DNA of 64,000 nt from Oenococcus oeni DSM 20252 = AWRIB129 (GCF_000372485.1 NZ_AQVA01000001.1:124001-188000), one strand, 5' to 3'. Positions 52,866 through 62,937 are shown, counted from the first letter of the stretch. The notes: a model not told the origin generated them from the sequence alone. Numbers and translations are program-made.

Positions 52866-55079
52866 TTGTCTAAGATTACTTCAATTATTTCAGGATTATC
52901 TTTAAAAGAAAAAGCCGATCTTGTTTCCGGCAAAGATTTTTGGTTTACCGCTCAAGTTTCCGGTTTAGATAGAATGATGGTTTCCGATGGACCGTCTGGA
53001 CTGAGAAAACAGGCTGATGCTTCCAATGCTTTGGGCCTGAACAAAAGCGTCGTTGCAGTTAATTTTCCTTCTTCGTCTTTGACGGCTGCTTCCTTTGATC
53101 GTGCTCTGCTGCAGGAATTGGGCAGAAATCTTGGCCAGGCGGCCAAGGCTGAACGAGTCGGGATTTTATTAGGGCCCGGTATCAATCTAAAAAGAAGTCC
53201 TTTGGCCGGACGTAATTTTGAATACTTTTCTGAAGATCCTTATCTTACTGGTGAATTGGCCAGTTCCTATGTTCAAGGTGTTCAAGAAAGTGGTGTCGGC
53301 GTCAGCCTAAAACATTTTGCCGCTAACAATCGGGAGGACCAGCGTTTTACAGCTTCCTCCAATATTGATCAACGCAGTCTGCATGAATTATATCTTTCAG
53401 CTTTTGAAAAGGCTGTTAAAATGGCTCGACCGGCAACAATCATGTGCTCTTATAATGCGATTAACGGAACCCTCAATTCCCAAAACCAACGCTTGTTGAC
53501 GCAAATTTTAAGAGAAGAATGGGGATTCAAAGGACTTGTGATGTCCGATTGGGGCGCTGTCAGTGATCATGTTGCGGCCTTAAAAGCTGGTTTGGATTTG
53601 GAAATGCCTGGCAAGGGAAACGAGTCGACTAGTGAGATTATCGAAGCCGTTAACAAAGGTCAACTGGATGAAAAAGTTTTGGAGCGGGCTGCCTCAAGAG
53701 TTATCCAAATGGTTGAAAAATGGCAGCCGGAAAATAAGACGGTTATCTCTTATGATCTGGAAAAACAGCATCGATTTGCTCGCCAGCTTGCCGGTGAAAG
53801 TATTGTTCTATTAAAAAACGAGCAACAGCTCTTACCGCTTAAATCTAATCAGTCTTTAGCTGTGATTGGACAATTAGCTGAAAAACCACGTTATCAGGGG
53901 TCCGGCAGTGCTCATGTCAATGCCTTTAATACCACTACTCCGCTAAAAGTTGTTCAGGATATTTTGCCGAAGACTGCTTATCAAGCGGGTTATCAAATAG
54001 ACTCTGATCAAATCGATCAGCAGGCCGAACAAGCGGCAGTCGATCTGGCAAAGCAAGCCGATCAGGTAGTTGTTTTTTCCGGTTTTCCAAGTTCTTATGA
54101 ATCGGAAGGTTTTGATAAGAAAACGATTAGTTTGCCTGATAATCAAAATCATTTAATCGAACGATTAGCTGCTGTTAATAAAAAAATAATCGTTGTTTTA
54201 GAGAACGGATCGGCTCTTGAAATGCCTTGGGTTGGACAGGTAGAAGCAATCGTCGAGACCTATTTGGCTGGCGAGGCCGTTGGCGAGGCTACGTGGGATA
54301 TTCTATTTGGTCGTGTTAACCCGTCAGGCAAGTTGGCCGAAAGTTTTCCTATAAAATTGGCCGATAATCCGACTTATTTGACTTTTAACGCAGATCGGAA
54401 AAATGAGAATTATCATGAAGGTCTCTTCGTTGGTTACCGCTATTATGACAAGAAAAAACAGGAAGTCCTGTTTCCTTTTGGTCATGGACTGAGTTATACA
54501 ACTTTCGAATATAGAAAACTGGAACTTTTAAAAAGCGATCATGAAGTAACTGTTAGTTTTGAAATTAAAAATACCGGTTCGGTTGCCGGCAAAGAAACAG
54601 CTCAGATATATCTTTCCAATCAGACTAGTGAAATCGAAAAACCGCTGAAGGAACTAAAAGGTTTTGCCAAAGTTTCTTTGAATCCGGGACAGACAAAACA
54701 AGTCGAAATTGTCTTGGATAAAAGATCTTTTAGCTGGTACAATCCTGAGACTGATAAATGGCAGGTTGACAATGGCTCTTACCAAATACAGTTGGCTGCC
54801 TCCAGTCGCGATATTCGTTTAACCAAGAATTTGCTTATCGATTGGTCGGAGAATAAAGTGCAGGCACTTAGCCCTGACAGTTATCTGAGTGATATTTTAA
54901 AGGAGCAGGCTTTTAAAGCACCTTTGAAAGAGAGCGGATTGGATAAATTGTTGGAACAACTGGCCGGCGATGAGAATAATCAAGCAATTTTGACCAATAT
55001 GCCTCTGAGAGCTTTGATGATGATGGGCGTTTCCAATCATCAAATTCAACAATTTATTAAACTCGCCAATCAAAGTTAA
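52866..55079 (+). CDS. GH3 family beta-glycosidase (probable beta-glucosidase)
   Basis: 737 aa, TTG start with AAAGGAG 6 nt upstream. Domains: GH3 N-terminal barrel with KHFAANNREDQR and nucleophile Asp228 (GLVMSDWG), GH3 C-terminal domain with acid/base region (VVVFSGFPSSYESEGFDK), then the fibronectin-III-like domain (FPFGHGLSYTTFEY). No signal peptide, so it acts on imported substrates. Together with an arabinofuranosidase it could release aglycones from arabinosyl-glucosides, the aroma precursors of grape. Confidence 0.92.
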   Translation: MSKITSIISGLSLKEKADLVSGKDFWFTAQVSGLDRMMVSDGPSGLRKQADASNALGLNKSVVAVNFPSSSLTAASFDRALLQELGRNLGQAAKAERVGILLGPGINLKRSPLAGRNFEYFSEDPYLTGELASSYVQGVQESGVGVSLKHFAANNREDQRFTASSNIDQRSLHELYLSAFEKAVKMARPATIMCSYNAINGTLNSQNQRLLTQILREEWGFKGLVMSDWGAVSDHVAALKAGLDLEMPGKGNESTSEIIEAVNKGQLDEKVLERAASRVIQMVEKWQPENKTVISYDLEKQHRFARQLAGESIVLLKNEQQLLPLKSNQSLAVIGQLAEKPRYQGSGSAHVNAFNTTTPLKVVQDILPKTAYQAGYQIDSDQIDQQAEQAAVDLAKQADQVVVFSGFPSSYESEGFDKKTISLPDNQNHLIERLAAVNKKIIVVLENGSALEMPWVGQVEAIVETYLAGEAVGEATWDILFGRVNPSGKLAESFPIKLADNPTYLTFNADRKNENYHEGLFVGYRYYDKKKQEVLFPFGHGLSYTTFEYRKLELLKSDHEVTVSFEIKNTGSVAGKETAQIYLSNQTSEIEKPLKELKGFAKVSLNPGQTKQVEIVLDKRSFSWYNPETDKWQVDNGSYQIQLAASSRDIRLTKNLLIDWSENKVQALSPDSYLSDILKEQAFKAPLKESGLDKLLEQLAGDENNQAILTNMPLRALMMMGVSNHQIQQFIKLANQS

Positions 55080-55124
55080 AGAGTAGAGCACTCTAATTAT
55101 TTTATATATTTTCATCTTCTATTA

Positions 55125-55159
55125 AAAATCTGTCGTTATTTGAAACGGCAGATTTTTTT
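55125..55159 (+). terminator. Terminator after GH3 gene
   Basis: AATCTGTCGTT / AACGGCAGATT stem (one G-U), loop of ~6 nt, T7 tail. Confidence 0.85.
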
Positions 55160-55205
55160 AAATATTTAAAATCCATATCTTCTGTATTTTTTTAGGTTTA
55201 TCCGA

Positions 55206-55769
55206 TTAAATTTTTTTTGCTGTCAAAAGCGGCATTTGTTTTGCCAATAAATTTTTTGCGAAATTAGAATCATAAATCCAACGATTGATTTCTTCTTTCT
55301 TTAGAATCAAAGGCATTCGATTATGAATCGGAGCGACGGAAGCATTAGGCACAGTCGTAATCAAAATCGATTTTGCTTGGCCATCAAAAAAGTTATAAAA
55401 ACCGGCAATATAGAGTGCACTCGGCTTTTCTTGATAGTTGAAATAGATTTTTTGTTTATCCTTGGTCCACTCAAAGAAACCACTTGTCGGATAAACGCAG
55501 CGATATTTGATAAAAGCATCGGCAAAGATTTCCTTATTCATAATCGTTTCTGCACGGGCATTGATGATTATTTGTTTTTCTTTAAAACCGGGAAAACCCC
55601 AAGGCATTTGAACGATTCTGACCTGTTTTTTGCCGGCAACAATCAGTGCCGTTTGATCTGTTGGAAAGATTTCTCCACTTTTTAGTTGATATCCATTATC
55701 AAGAGCCAATTGATAGATTCGTTGAATTTCTGGACTATCCGTTGGTTTAAACATAAAACGCCCACACAT
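55206..55769 (-). CDS. yedK: SRAP-domain protein (YedK/HMCES)
   Basis: 187 aa from ATG 55769, preceded by AAAGGGG. The Met-Cys start (MCGRF) is essential: after Met removal Cys2 forms the crosslink to abasic sites in single-stranded DNA. NARAETI, Glu in YPTSGFFEW and His in APIHNRMPLIL complete the active site. The frame is open 33 nt further, but a longer N-terminus would block the Cys. Confidence 0.92.
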   Translation of the reverse strand: MCGRFMFKPTDSPEIQRIYQLALDNGYQLKSGEIFPTDQTALIVAGKKQVRIVQMPWGFPGFKEKQIIINARAETIMNKEIFADAFIKYRCVYPTSGFFEWTKDKQKIYFNYQEKPSALYIAGFYNFFDGQAKSILITTVPNASVAPIHNRMPLILKKEEINRWIYDSNFAKNLLAKQMPLLTAKKI

Positions 55770-55944
55770 TTTACACCCCTTTTTTAGTCTAACAGCAAGC
55801 AAAACTTAGTGAAAAATTGATTGACTTTTGCTAAAACTCTTTCTTGCATGAATTTTAAAAACAATTTTATTTTTAAAACGTTTGACATATATTTCGAAGT
55901 AAGATATCTTATGTAAGAATATTTCATCACTTTGGAGAGACATA

Positions 55945-56412
55945 ATGAATAAAATCGAACAATTGCCATCAAGAATCAAATTCATTTGGCTAATTCACGT
56001 TTTCGGGAATTTGCTTTTACTTGTCATCGGTATGGTATTGCTGGAATTTGCCATTCATTATTGGAAACTGGCCGATTGGTTGATCTATCCAGCCTTAGTT
56101 TTAGCTTTATTGATTATTTCTTTTGAACTGCTTTCAATTCCTTATCGTTATCGTTTTTGGCAATATAAAATTACCAATGATTCAGTTGAAATACAGTCCG
56201 GTTTTATTTTTCGTGACCGGGTGGCGATTCCAATTGCCCGGGTTCAAAACGTCACTTTATCAGCCGGCCCTGTACTTCAATGGCAAAAACCGGAGAAAGT
56301 GGTCGTTGCAACTGCCTCCAGTAGTCATAAGATTGACGGTTTAAAAGACGATACCGCAAGGCGGCTGCGTGATCAGATTATGCACTTGGCTTTGGAGGCC
56401 CGCGATGAATAA
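55945..56412 (+). CDS. PH-domain (bPH2/YdbS-like) membrane protein
   Basis: 155 aa. Two N-terminal membrane segments then a bPH2 domain (YKITNDSVEIQSGFIFRDRVAIPIARVQNVTLSAGPVLQ). In Bacillus, YdbS and YdbT form a pair that is linked to resistance to foreign amylocyclicin; function otherwise unknown. GGAGAG upstream. It overlaps the next gene by 8 nt. Confidence 0.85.
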   Translation: MNKIEQLPSRIKFIWLIHVFGNLLLLVIGMVLLEFAIHYWKLADWLIYPALVLALLIISFELLSIPYRYRFWQYKITNDSVEIQSGFIFRDRVAIPIARVQNVTLSAGPVLQWQKPEKVVVATASSSHKIDGLKDDTARRLRDQIMHLALEARDE

Positions 56413-57874
56413 GATTATGAATAAAAATAGTCGTTTGCATCCATTGGCCTTTTTTGTTTTTTTATACAATAATTTGAAAAGATATCTTTTATTTATTATT
56501 TTTTTATTTTTTGAAATTATTGGGGACCGCCATTCAGGATTATTACTGTATGGATCATTAATTCTTCTACTGATTTTTTCTTTTATAGATGCCTTATTTA
56601 GATATATATTTTTTGCTTATCGATTTGACGAAAACAGTTTAACGATTGATTCTGGAGTTTTTGTCCGTCATCATGAACACATTCCGTTTAATAAGATCCA
56701 AACAATTCAGCATAAACAATGGTTTTTCTTGCAGCCTTTTGGTCTTGAATCGCTTTCAATCGAAACGGCCGGTCATAATGATGGAAAAGCCGAAGCGATT
56801 TTGCCGGTTATTCCTTTAAAAATTTCCAATTTTATTGAAAAACTAAATCAACAGTCTCGTCTGGAAGACGTTTCGTCGGAAGTTGTTCCCCAACAAGCCA
56901 AAAATAAAAAAATTGATAGCAACTATCAAATAAATTTTCATGATTTATCAAAATATGCCTTGACTTCATTCGGCATTATTCCAACCCTTTTGGGTTTTGT
57001 TGGATTCTTTTCTCAGGTTGATGATTATTTACCGCAAAGCATTAAGAAGCCGGTTGAATCGACAATTAACAGTTTGGTCGCACAGGAATTTTTAATTATC
57101 CTAATCCTGATCCTGCTTTTCAGTTTGCTTGCCTCCTATTTGACCACTGTCCAAAAGTATTATCACTTCACTTTGATTAAGAGTGAGCATAAGTTAACGA
57201 CGATTCGTGGTTTTTTTCAAAGATATGTTGTTAGTTTGCCCTTAAAAAAAATCCAAGCAGTTTTTGTCAAGCAAAGTATTTTACGTCAGTGGTTGAAATT
57301 AGCAACTGTTGAAACAATCGTTGCTTCGGATGCCGGTAAAAACGAGAAGGATGCCGGCGATCTGGTTATTCTTCCTGTTATTGAAAAACAACAGCTTTTT
57401 CAACAAGTTCAGAAATTTATTTCCTACTTTCCTAAACAAATGCCTAAATTAACCCACTTACCGACTTTTCAGAGTTGGTATTTTATCCGTAATGCTATTC
57501 TGGTTTGCTTGCTTCCGATCGTAGCCTTGATATATTTCTATCATTTTTGGGGTTGTTTTTCATTGCTGATTGTTCCTCTGGTTATCAGTCTTGGCTACTA
57601 CAAAAGCCGCCATATGGCTTTTGCAATTATCCCCGGTGGGCGTTATTTATTTCAAAGCGGTCGTTTTTGGACTAATGAGCTCTATTTGATTCAGCAAAAT
57701 AAAATACAATCTGTCAGTTATCGGCAAACTATTTGGATGGCTCGCAAACATTTAGTTCATTTATCTATCAGTATTCGTCACGCTAATTCTAATCATGAAG
57801 TTCAGATTCGCTATCTTCCAGAAAAGGAAGCTCGTCGGATTTATAATTGTTATTTGAATAAATCCAATACTTAA
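56405..57874 (+). CDS. PH-domain (bPH2/YdbT-like) membrane protein
   Basis: 489 aa from ATG 56405 with GGAGG at 56394-56398. Three bPH2 repeats (DENSLTIDSGVFVRHHEHIPFNKIQTIQ; SEHKLTTIRGFFQRYVVSLPLKKIQAV; RYLFQSGRFWTNELYLIQQNKIQSV), each after a pair of membrane segments. Partner of the previous gene. Confidence 0.85.
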   Translation: MNKIMNKNSRLHPLAFFVFLYNNLKRYLLFIIFLFFEIIGDRHSGLLLYGSLILLLIFSFIDALFRYIFFAYRFDENSLTIDSGVFVRHHEHIPFNKIQTIQHKQWFFLQPFGLESLSIETAGHNDGKAEAILPVIPLKISNFIEKLNQQSRLEDVSSEVVPQQAKNKKIDSNYQINFHDLSKYALTSFGIIPTLLGFVGFFSQVDDYLPQSIKKPVESTINSLVAQEFLIILILILLFSLLASYLTTVQKYYHFTLIKSEHKLTTIRGFFQRYVVSLPLKKIQAVFVKQSILRQWLKLATVETIVASDAGKNEKDAGDLVILPVIEKQQLFQQVQKFISYFPKQMPKLTHLPTFQSWYFIRNAILVCLLPIVALIYFYHFWGCFSLLIVPLVISLGYYKSRHMAFAIIPGGRYLFQSGRFWTNELYLIQQNKIQSVSYRQTIWMARKHLVHLSISIRHANSNHEVQIRYLPEKEARRIYNCYLNKSNT

Positions 57875-57882
57875 TACTTCAA

Positions 57883-58776
57883 TTATCTGTCCTGATCGAA
57901 GACGCTGTTGTTTCTTAATTCTTCGACTATCCTTTTAATTCCAGGGATTTGTAAATCTTTTTTATAAACAAAACTGATAATAAATTCCGGAACTTTTTCG
58001 TTGCTCAATTCCAAGGTTGCCAAATTATCCTGTTTTTCAACTGCTATCTCAGCGATAAAACCAATCCCGGTTTTTTCAGCAATCATTTTCTTTAAAATAT
58101 TGATATCCGGTGTTTCGTAAATAATTTTCGGGTAAACATTGTAAGTTTCTTCCAATTTACGAAAAGCAATTGGGTGAACATTACCTTCTTTTAAGGAGAC
58201 AAATTTCTCGTCGGCGAGATCTTCAAAAGAAACCTTTTTTTGTTTAGCTAAAGGATTATCTTTATTGACAACAATCGAATATTTTTTTCGATCGATTTCA
58301 ATTGTTTCCAAACCTTCAATTTTTACCGGTTCAACCGAAGAAATAATTGCCAAATCCAGCCGGTGATTTTTTAAAGCCCCTAAAAGTAGGTTGGAGCCGG
58401 CTTCATTAGTCGCAACATTTTGAAAAAAGGGATTGCCGACAAAATGTTTGACTAATTTTGGTAAATAATAATTTCCAATAATTTGCGGCAAACCGAATTC
58501 AATTGTTGGTTGATTCATTCGGTCAATTTCTTCGTGGGCGGCAACCACTTCTTGAAGAATTTTTTTGGCGTGTTTTTCAAAAACTTTTCCAGCTTCCGTC
58601 AAAGAAATCTCGCCATGCGACCGATTGCGATTAATTAGAGTTTTTTTCATCTCGTTTTCTAAACGCTGAATGGCAAAGGAAATTGTCGGTTGACTGACAT
58701 TGAAAAAAATAGCTGTTTTTGAAAAGGATTCAAGTTCGGATAACTTGTCGAAGTATTCGATATCGGTGAATTTCAT
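57883..58776 (-). CDS. mleR: LysR-type regulator MleR
   Basis: 297 aa. N-terminal HTH (FSKTAIFFNVSQPTISFAIQRLENEMKKTLINR), then a substrate-binding domain. It is divergent from mleA, as in O. oeni, and would activate malolactic genes with malate. The ATG has no Shine-Dalgarno site; a perfect inverted repeat starts 4 nt upstream of it. Confidence 0.93.
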   Translation of the reverse strand: MKFTDIEYFDKLSELESFSKTAIFFNVSQPTISFAIQRLENEMKKTLINRNRSHGEISLTEAGKVFEKHAKKILQEVVAAHEEIDRMNQPTIEFGLPQIIGNYYLPKLVKHFVGNPFFQNVATNEAGSNLLLGALKNHRLDLAIISSVEPVKIEGLETIEIDRKKYSIVVNKDNPLAKQKKVSFEDLADEKFVSLKEGNVHPIAFRKLEETYNVYPKIIYETPDINILKKMIAEKTGIGFIAEIAVEKQDNLATLELSNEKVPEFIISFVYKKDLQIPGIKRIVEELRNNSVFDQDR

Positions 58777-58779
58777 ATA

Positions 58780-58793
58780 AGATAATTTTATCT
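58780..58793. promoter_or_regulatory. Inverted repeat in mleR-mleA region, candidate MleR box
   Basis: AGATAA-TT-TTATCT is perfect (6-2-6) and lies 12 nt upstream of the mleA -35, next to the mleR start. The place fits a LysR recognition site that activates mleA and represses mleR. Confidence 0.6.
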
Positions 58794-58805
58794 CTTTTAT
58801 AAGTT

Positions 58806-58835
58806 TTGACTATATTAATCCTAATGGAATACAAT
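58806..58835 (+). promoter_or_regulatory. mleA promoter
   Basis: TTGACT (58806-58811), 18 nt, TACAAT (58830-58835); AAGGAG Shine-Dalgarno at 58848-58853, 5 nt before the ATG. Confidence 0.7.
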
Positions 58836-58858
58836 AGTCTGGTTCTTAAGGAGAAAAT

Positions 58859-60484
58859 ATGACAGATCCAGTAAGTATTTTAAATGATCCTTTTATTAAC
58901 AAAGGAACTGCTTTTACGGAAGCGGAGAGAGAGGAGCTTGGTTTAAACGGTTTATTACCGGCCAAGGTTCAGGCTTTACAAGAGCAAGTTGATCAGACTT
59001 ATGCTCAATTTCAAAGCAAGGTTTCAAATCTCGAAAAACGATTGTTTTTAATGGAAATATTCAATACGAATCACGTGTTGTTTTATAAGCTTTTTTCTCA
59101 ACATGTTGTTGAATTTATGCCAATTGTTTATGACCCGACAATTGCTGATACAATTGAAAATTATTCGGAATTATTTGTTGAACCGCAAGGTGCCGCTTTT
59201 TTGGATATTAATCATCCGGAAAACATTCAATCGACTCTGAAAAATGCTGCTAATGGCCGCGATATCAAGCTGCTGGTCGTTTCTGATGCCGAAGGTATTC
59301 TTGGGATTGGAGACTGGGGTGTCCAGGGTGTTGATATTGCTGTCGGCAAACTGATGGTTTATACAGTTGCGGCCGGAATCGATCCATCAACAGTTCTTGC
59401 AGTTGTTATTGATGCTGGAACAAATAACGAAAAGCTTTTGAAAGATCCTATGTATTTGGGAAATAAATTTAATCGTGTTCGTGGCGATAAGTACTATGAT
59501 TTTATCGACAAATTTGTTAATCATGCCGAATCGCTTTTTCCTAATTTATATTTGCATTGGGAAGATTTTGGCCGTTCGAATGCTTCTAATATCTTAAACA
59601 GCTATAAAGATAAAATTGCTACTTTTAATGATGATATTCAAGGAACTGGAATCGTCGTTCTTGCCGGCGTTCTTGGAGCGTTGAAGATTTCCGGTCAGAA
59701 ATTAACTGATCAAACTTACATGAGCTTCGGTGCCGGAACTGCTGGAATGGGAATTGTTAAACAGTTGCATGAAGAAATGGTTGAACAGGGTCTTTCCGAC
59801 GAAGAGGCTAAAAAGCATTTCTTCCTTGTTGACAAACAAGGCCTCTTGTTTGATGATGATCCGGATTTAACTCCAGAGCAAAAGCCTTTCGCTGCTAAAC
59901 GAAGTGATTTCAAAAATGCTAATCAATTGACCAATCTCCAAGCAGCTGTTGAAGCTGTCCACCCGACCATTTTGGTCGGAACCTCGACACATCCAAATTC
60001 CTTTACTGAAGAAATTGTTAAAGATATGTCTGGTTATACTGAAAGACCAATCATTTTTCCAATTTCCAATCCAACAAAATTAGCCGAAGCAAAAGCCGAA
60101 GATGTTTTGAAATGGTCTAATGGAAAAGCCTTGATCGGTACTGGTGTTCCAGTTGACGATATTGAATATGAGGGCAACGCTTACCAAATCGGTCAGGCCA
60201 ACAATGCCTTGATCTATCCAGGTCTTGGCTTTGGTGCCATTGCCGCTCAATCAAAGCTGCTTACGCCTGAAATGATTTCTGCTGCTGCCCATAGTCTTGG
60301 AGGAATCGTTGATACAACAAAAGTTGGTGCTGCTGTTTTGCCACCAGTTTCAAAATTAGCCGACTTTTCGCGTACAGTCGCTGTCGCTGTCGCTAAAAAA
60401 GCTGTTGAACAAGGTCTTAATCGCCAGCCGATTGATGATGTTGAAAAGGCCGTCGACGATTTGAAGTGGGAGCCGAAATACTAA
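58859..60484 (+). CDS. mleA: Malolactic enzyme
   Basis: 541 aa NAD+- and Mn2+-dependent enzyme that converts L-malate to L-lactate and CO2, the reaction of wine malolactic fermentation. NAD site [14 protein letters not shown], metal/substrate region [14 protein letters not shown] and [12 protein letters not shown] are typical of the malic-enzyme family. The length and sequence match O. oeni MleA. Its TAA shares a base with the mleP ATG. Confidence 0.98.
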   Translation: MTDPVSILNDPFINKGTAFTEAEREELGLNGLLPAKVQALQEQVDQTYAQFQSKVSNLEKRLFLMEIFNTNHVLFYKLFSQHVVEFMPIVYDPTIADTIENYSELFVEPQGAAFLDINHPENIQSTLKNAANGRDIKLLVVSDAEGILGIGDWGVQGVDIAVGKLMVYTVAAGIDPSTVLAVVIDAGTNNEKLLKDPMYLGNKFNRVRGDKYYDFIDKFVNHAESLFPNLYLHWEDFGRSNASNILNSYKDKIATFNDDIQGTGIVVLAGVLGALKISGQKLTDQTYMSFGAGTAGMGIVKQLHEEMVEQGLSDEEAKKHFFLVDKQGLLFDDDPDLTPEQKPFAAKRSDFKNANQLTNLQAAVEAVHPTILVGTSTHPNSFTEEIVKDMSGYTERPIIFPISNPTKLAEAKAEDVLKWSNGKALIGTGVPVDDIEYEGNAYQIGQANNALIYPGLGFGAIAAQSKLLTPEMISAAAHSLGGIVDTTKVGAAVLPPVSKLADFSRTVAVAVAKKAVEQGLNRQPIDDVEKAVDDLKWEPKY

Positions 60485-61428
60485 TGAATGCTTTTATTAC
60501 GAGTGTTGAGAGTGTCGTAGAAATTATTCTAGTGATCGCTTTAGGTTATGTTTTAAGGAGATCGGGTAAATTAGCCGACTCTTTTAAAGGGAATATCTCG
60601 TATTTGATTATGAATATTGCCCTGCCGCTGTCGATTTTTGTTAGCGTGCTGACTTATTTGACCCGTGATAAATTAGTTAGTCTGTCTGGCGGTTTGGTTT
60701 TCGCTGCGGCTAGTTTTGCTGTCAGCTACGTGCTCGCTTATTTGATCACAAAAATTTTTAAAATTCGGGTTGGTCGTCGTGGAACATTTATCAATATGTT
60801 TGTTAACGCTAATACGATTTTTATCGGTTTACCGCTAAATTCGGCTTTGTTCGGTACGAAGTCTATGCCTTATTTCTTAATTTATTATGTTATGAATACA
60901 ATCTCGACGTGGGCAATTGGCATCTTCTTTTTTTCATCCGATGATCCAACGAGGGATAAGACGGAAAAACAAAGTTTTAATTGGAAAAAGTTATTACCAA
61001 TGCCATTAGTTGGTTTCTTGATTTCGATTGTTGTTCTGCTTTTGGCAATCCCGATTCCCGGATGGGTTAGCACGACTTTTTCCATGGTTGGCGGAATTGT
61101 GACGCCTATGTCTCTGATATATATCGGAATTATTTTGGCTGATGCTGGATTGAAATCGATTCATTTCGATCGCGATTCGATTTTAGCCTTAATCGGCCGT
61201 TTCATCATTGTTCCGGCGGTTATGATTATAATTTTAAAATTGTTTGGCGGATCAATGCCAAAGCTTGAATCTTCAACGCTGATTATTCAAGCAGCTGCTC
61301 CTGGGCTGGCTGTTTTGCCGATCTTGGTTGGACAAAATCATGGTGACGTTGAATATGCAACAAATGTCGTTACGACTTCAACGGTGCTCTTCGTGATTGT
61401 TGTGCCGATCTTGATGCAGTTTGTCTAA
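60484..61428 (+). CDS. mleP: Malate permease MleP
   Basis: 314 aa from ATG 60484 (GTG 60466 in frame is less likely); GGGAG at 60467-60471. About ten membrane segments, AEC (auxin efflux carrier) family: VEIILVIALGYVLRRSGKLA, NTIFIGLPLNSALFG, and C-terminal AAPGLAVLPILV. Carries malate in with mleA encoded just before. Confidence 0.96.
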   Translation: MNAFITSVESVVEIILVIALGYVLRRSGKLADSFKGNISYLIMNIALPLSIFVSVLTYLTRDKLVSLSGGLVFAAASFAVSYVLAYLITKIFKIRVGRRGTFINMFVNANTIFIGLPLNSALFGTKSMPYFLIYYVMNTISTWAIGIFFFSSDDPTRDKTEKQSFNWKKLLPMPLVGFLISIVVLLLAIPIPGWVSTTFSMVGGIVTPMSLIYIGIILADAGLKSIHFDRDSILALIGRFIIVPAVMIIILKLFGGSMPKLESSTLIIQAAAPGLAVLPILVGQNHGDVEYATNVVTTSTVLFVIVVPILMQFV

Positions 61429-61444
61429 TGATAATTTACGATTG

Positions 61445-61474
61445 AAAGACTTACGCTCCGTAAGTCTTTTTTTC
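61445..61474 (+). terminator. Terminator after mleAP
   Basis: GACTTACG / CGTAAGTC stem, 3-nt loop, T7 tail; A run before. Confidence 0.9.
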
Positions 61475-61505
61475 TTGTACAATTTTAATCAGGTAGGAGG
61501 AAAAA

Positions 61506-61979
61506 ATGGCAGAAGTCGAAAGTTTTACATTGGATCACACAAAAGTTAAAGCACCATACGTGCGTTTGATTGAAGAACAGAAAGGACCAAAGGGTGGCAC
61601 AATCGCCAATTATGATTTACGTTTGGCCCAGCCAAACCAAACTTCGATTGAAACAGGCGGTCTTCATACCCTGGAACATTTATTTGCTTCTTTGATGCGG
61701 GACCGGCTTGATGGAATTATTGATATTTCACCTTTTGGTTGCCGAACTGGTTTTCATATGATTAGTTGGTATACCTACGATACTGAAACAGTTGCAAAAG
61801 CATTGAAAGAGACCTTAACGGAAATTCGCGATAGTATTGAATTTTCGGATATTCCTGGTGTCTCTGAAAAAACTTGTGGTAATTTCAAGGACCATTCTTT
61901 GTGGAGCGCTAAAAACTGGGCAAAGGTTATTTTGGATGAAGGTATCAGCAGCGATCCTTTTGAAAGAAAAGTTGTTTGA
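61506..61979 (+). CDS. luxS: S-ribosylhomocysteine lyase LuxS
   Basis: 157 aa. HTLEH metal site ([15 protein letters not shown]), [11 protein letters not shown] with the active Cys, and [10 protein letters not shown] with the third ligand. Cleaves S-ribosylhomocysteine to homocysteine and DPD (AI-2 precursor). AGGAGG 5-10 nt before ATG. Confidence 0.97.
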   Translation: MAEVESFTLDHTKVKAPYVRLIEEQKGPKGGTIANYDLRLAQPNQTSIETGGLHTLEHLFASLMRDRLDGIIDISPFGCRTGFHMISWYTYDTETVAKALKETLTEIRDSIEFSDIPGVSEKTCGNFKDHSLWSAKNWAKVILDEGISSDPFERKVV

Positions 61980-61998
61980 TTCAGTTAAAAATTTTTTC

Positions 61999-62027
61999 AA
62001 ACGCAGTTTAAACGACTGTGTTTTTTT
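61999..62027 (+). terminator. Terminator after luxS
   Basis: AAACGCAGT / ACTGTGTTT stem (one G-U), 7-nt loop and T tail. Confidence 0.8.
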
Positions 62028-62078
62028 ATAATTTATTATTAGAATTTTTAGATAAAACAAAGCAGACAGAAGGGGTTA

Positions 62079-62900
62079 ATGATGAAACAATTGAAAGTTT
62101 TGGCAGCGTCGGCATTGGTTGCCGAACTTGATGGATCTGTTTTAGCGGAGAAGAATGCCCATCAGCGAGTGCCGATTGCTTCGGTTACGAAATTAATTAT
62201 TATTTATCAACTTTATGCAGCTGTTGAAAGGCATCAGCTTAATTGGACCGATCAATTAACTACAACAAAAAGAATTGCTGAATTTACAAAGGGTGAAGTT
62301 GTTGCTGAAATAAAATTAACCGAAGGCGAAACTTATACGGTCAAGGATGCCCTTGATGCACTTTTGATTTTATCGGAAAATACTTTCGCCTTTGTTTTCG
62401 CAGAAAAACTTTTTAAAAACTTGACCAATTGGCATCGAAAAACGATTGCTCTTTTGGAATCCTGGGGTATTAATAACCCGATTATTCCCAATCCGGCTGG
62501 TCTTTCCAATCAAGATCTGGAAACTTATAAAGACCCCGAGATGACCGATTCTTACGAACCGCTTTTTTCGGCCAAAGAAGTCCTGATAATTACCGAAAAA
62601 ATTGTCGATCGTTTTCCGGAAGTTTTGAAGATTGCCCAAGAATGGAAATTTAATTTTAAAAGTAATCGGCAAGAATATCCTTATTTAAACCGTTTTAAAT
62701 TCCTAGCAATTACCAAGCACAAATGGATTGGTTTGAAAACAGGAACTTCACCCGATACGGAATCTTTTGTCGGAATTGTTCAATCTGATCAAAAACAATT
62801 TGTAACGGTATATCTTGCTGCCAAAATTGATTTTCTCGAGCCAAAGGGACGCAACTGCTATGTTGAATCAGAAAAAATGTTGTCTTCGGTACTCAAATAA
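62079..62900 (+). CDS. D-Ala-D-Ala carboxypeptidase/beta-lactamase-like serine hydrolase, no signal peptide
   Basis: 273 aa. Penicillin-binding fold motifs in order: SVTK (~residue 38, the catalytic Ser-x-x-Lys), SEN (in LILSENTF) and KTG (in GLKTGTSPD). Class of DacA/type-4 PBP-like enzymes. The protein starts only ~20 residues before the domain (AASALVAELDGSVL), with no signal peptide or membrane segment, and upstream stops (62049-62051) bar an extension. It also lacks a C-terminal anchor. A cytoplasmic or leaderless form is therefore likely. Two ATG codons at 62079 and 62082. Confidence 0.85.
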   Translation: MMKQLKVLAASALVAELDGSVLAEKNAHQRVPIASVTKLIIIYQLYAAVERHQLNWTDQLTTTKRIAEFTKGEVVAEIKLTEGETYTVKDALDALLILSENTFAFVFAEKLFKNLTNWHRKTIALLESWGINNPIIPNPAGLSNQDLETYKDPEMTDSYEPLFSAKEVLIITEKIVDRFPEVLKIAQEWKFNFKSNRQEYPYLNRFKFLAITKHKWIGLKTGTSPDTESFVGIVQSDQKQFVTVYLAAKIDFLEPKGRNCYVESEKMLSSVLK

Positions 62901-62937
62901 TAACTGATAATTTTATCTTTTTATTAAAGAATGCATT

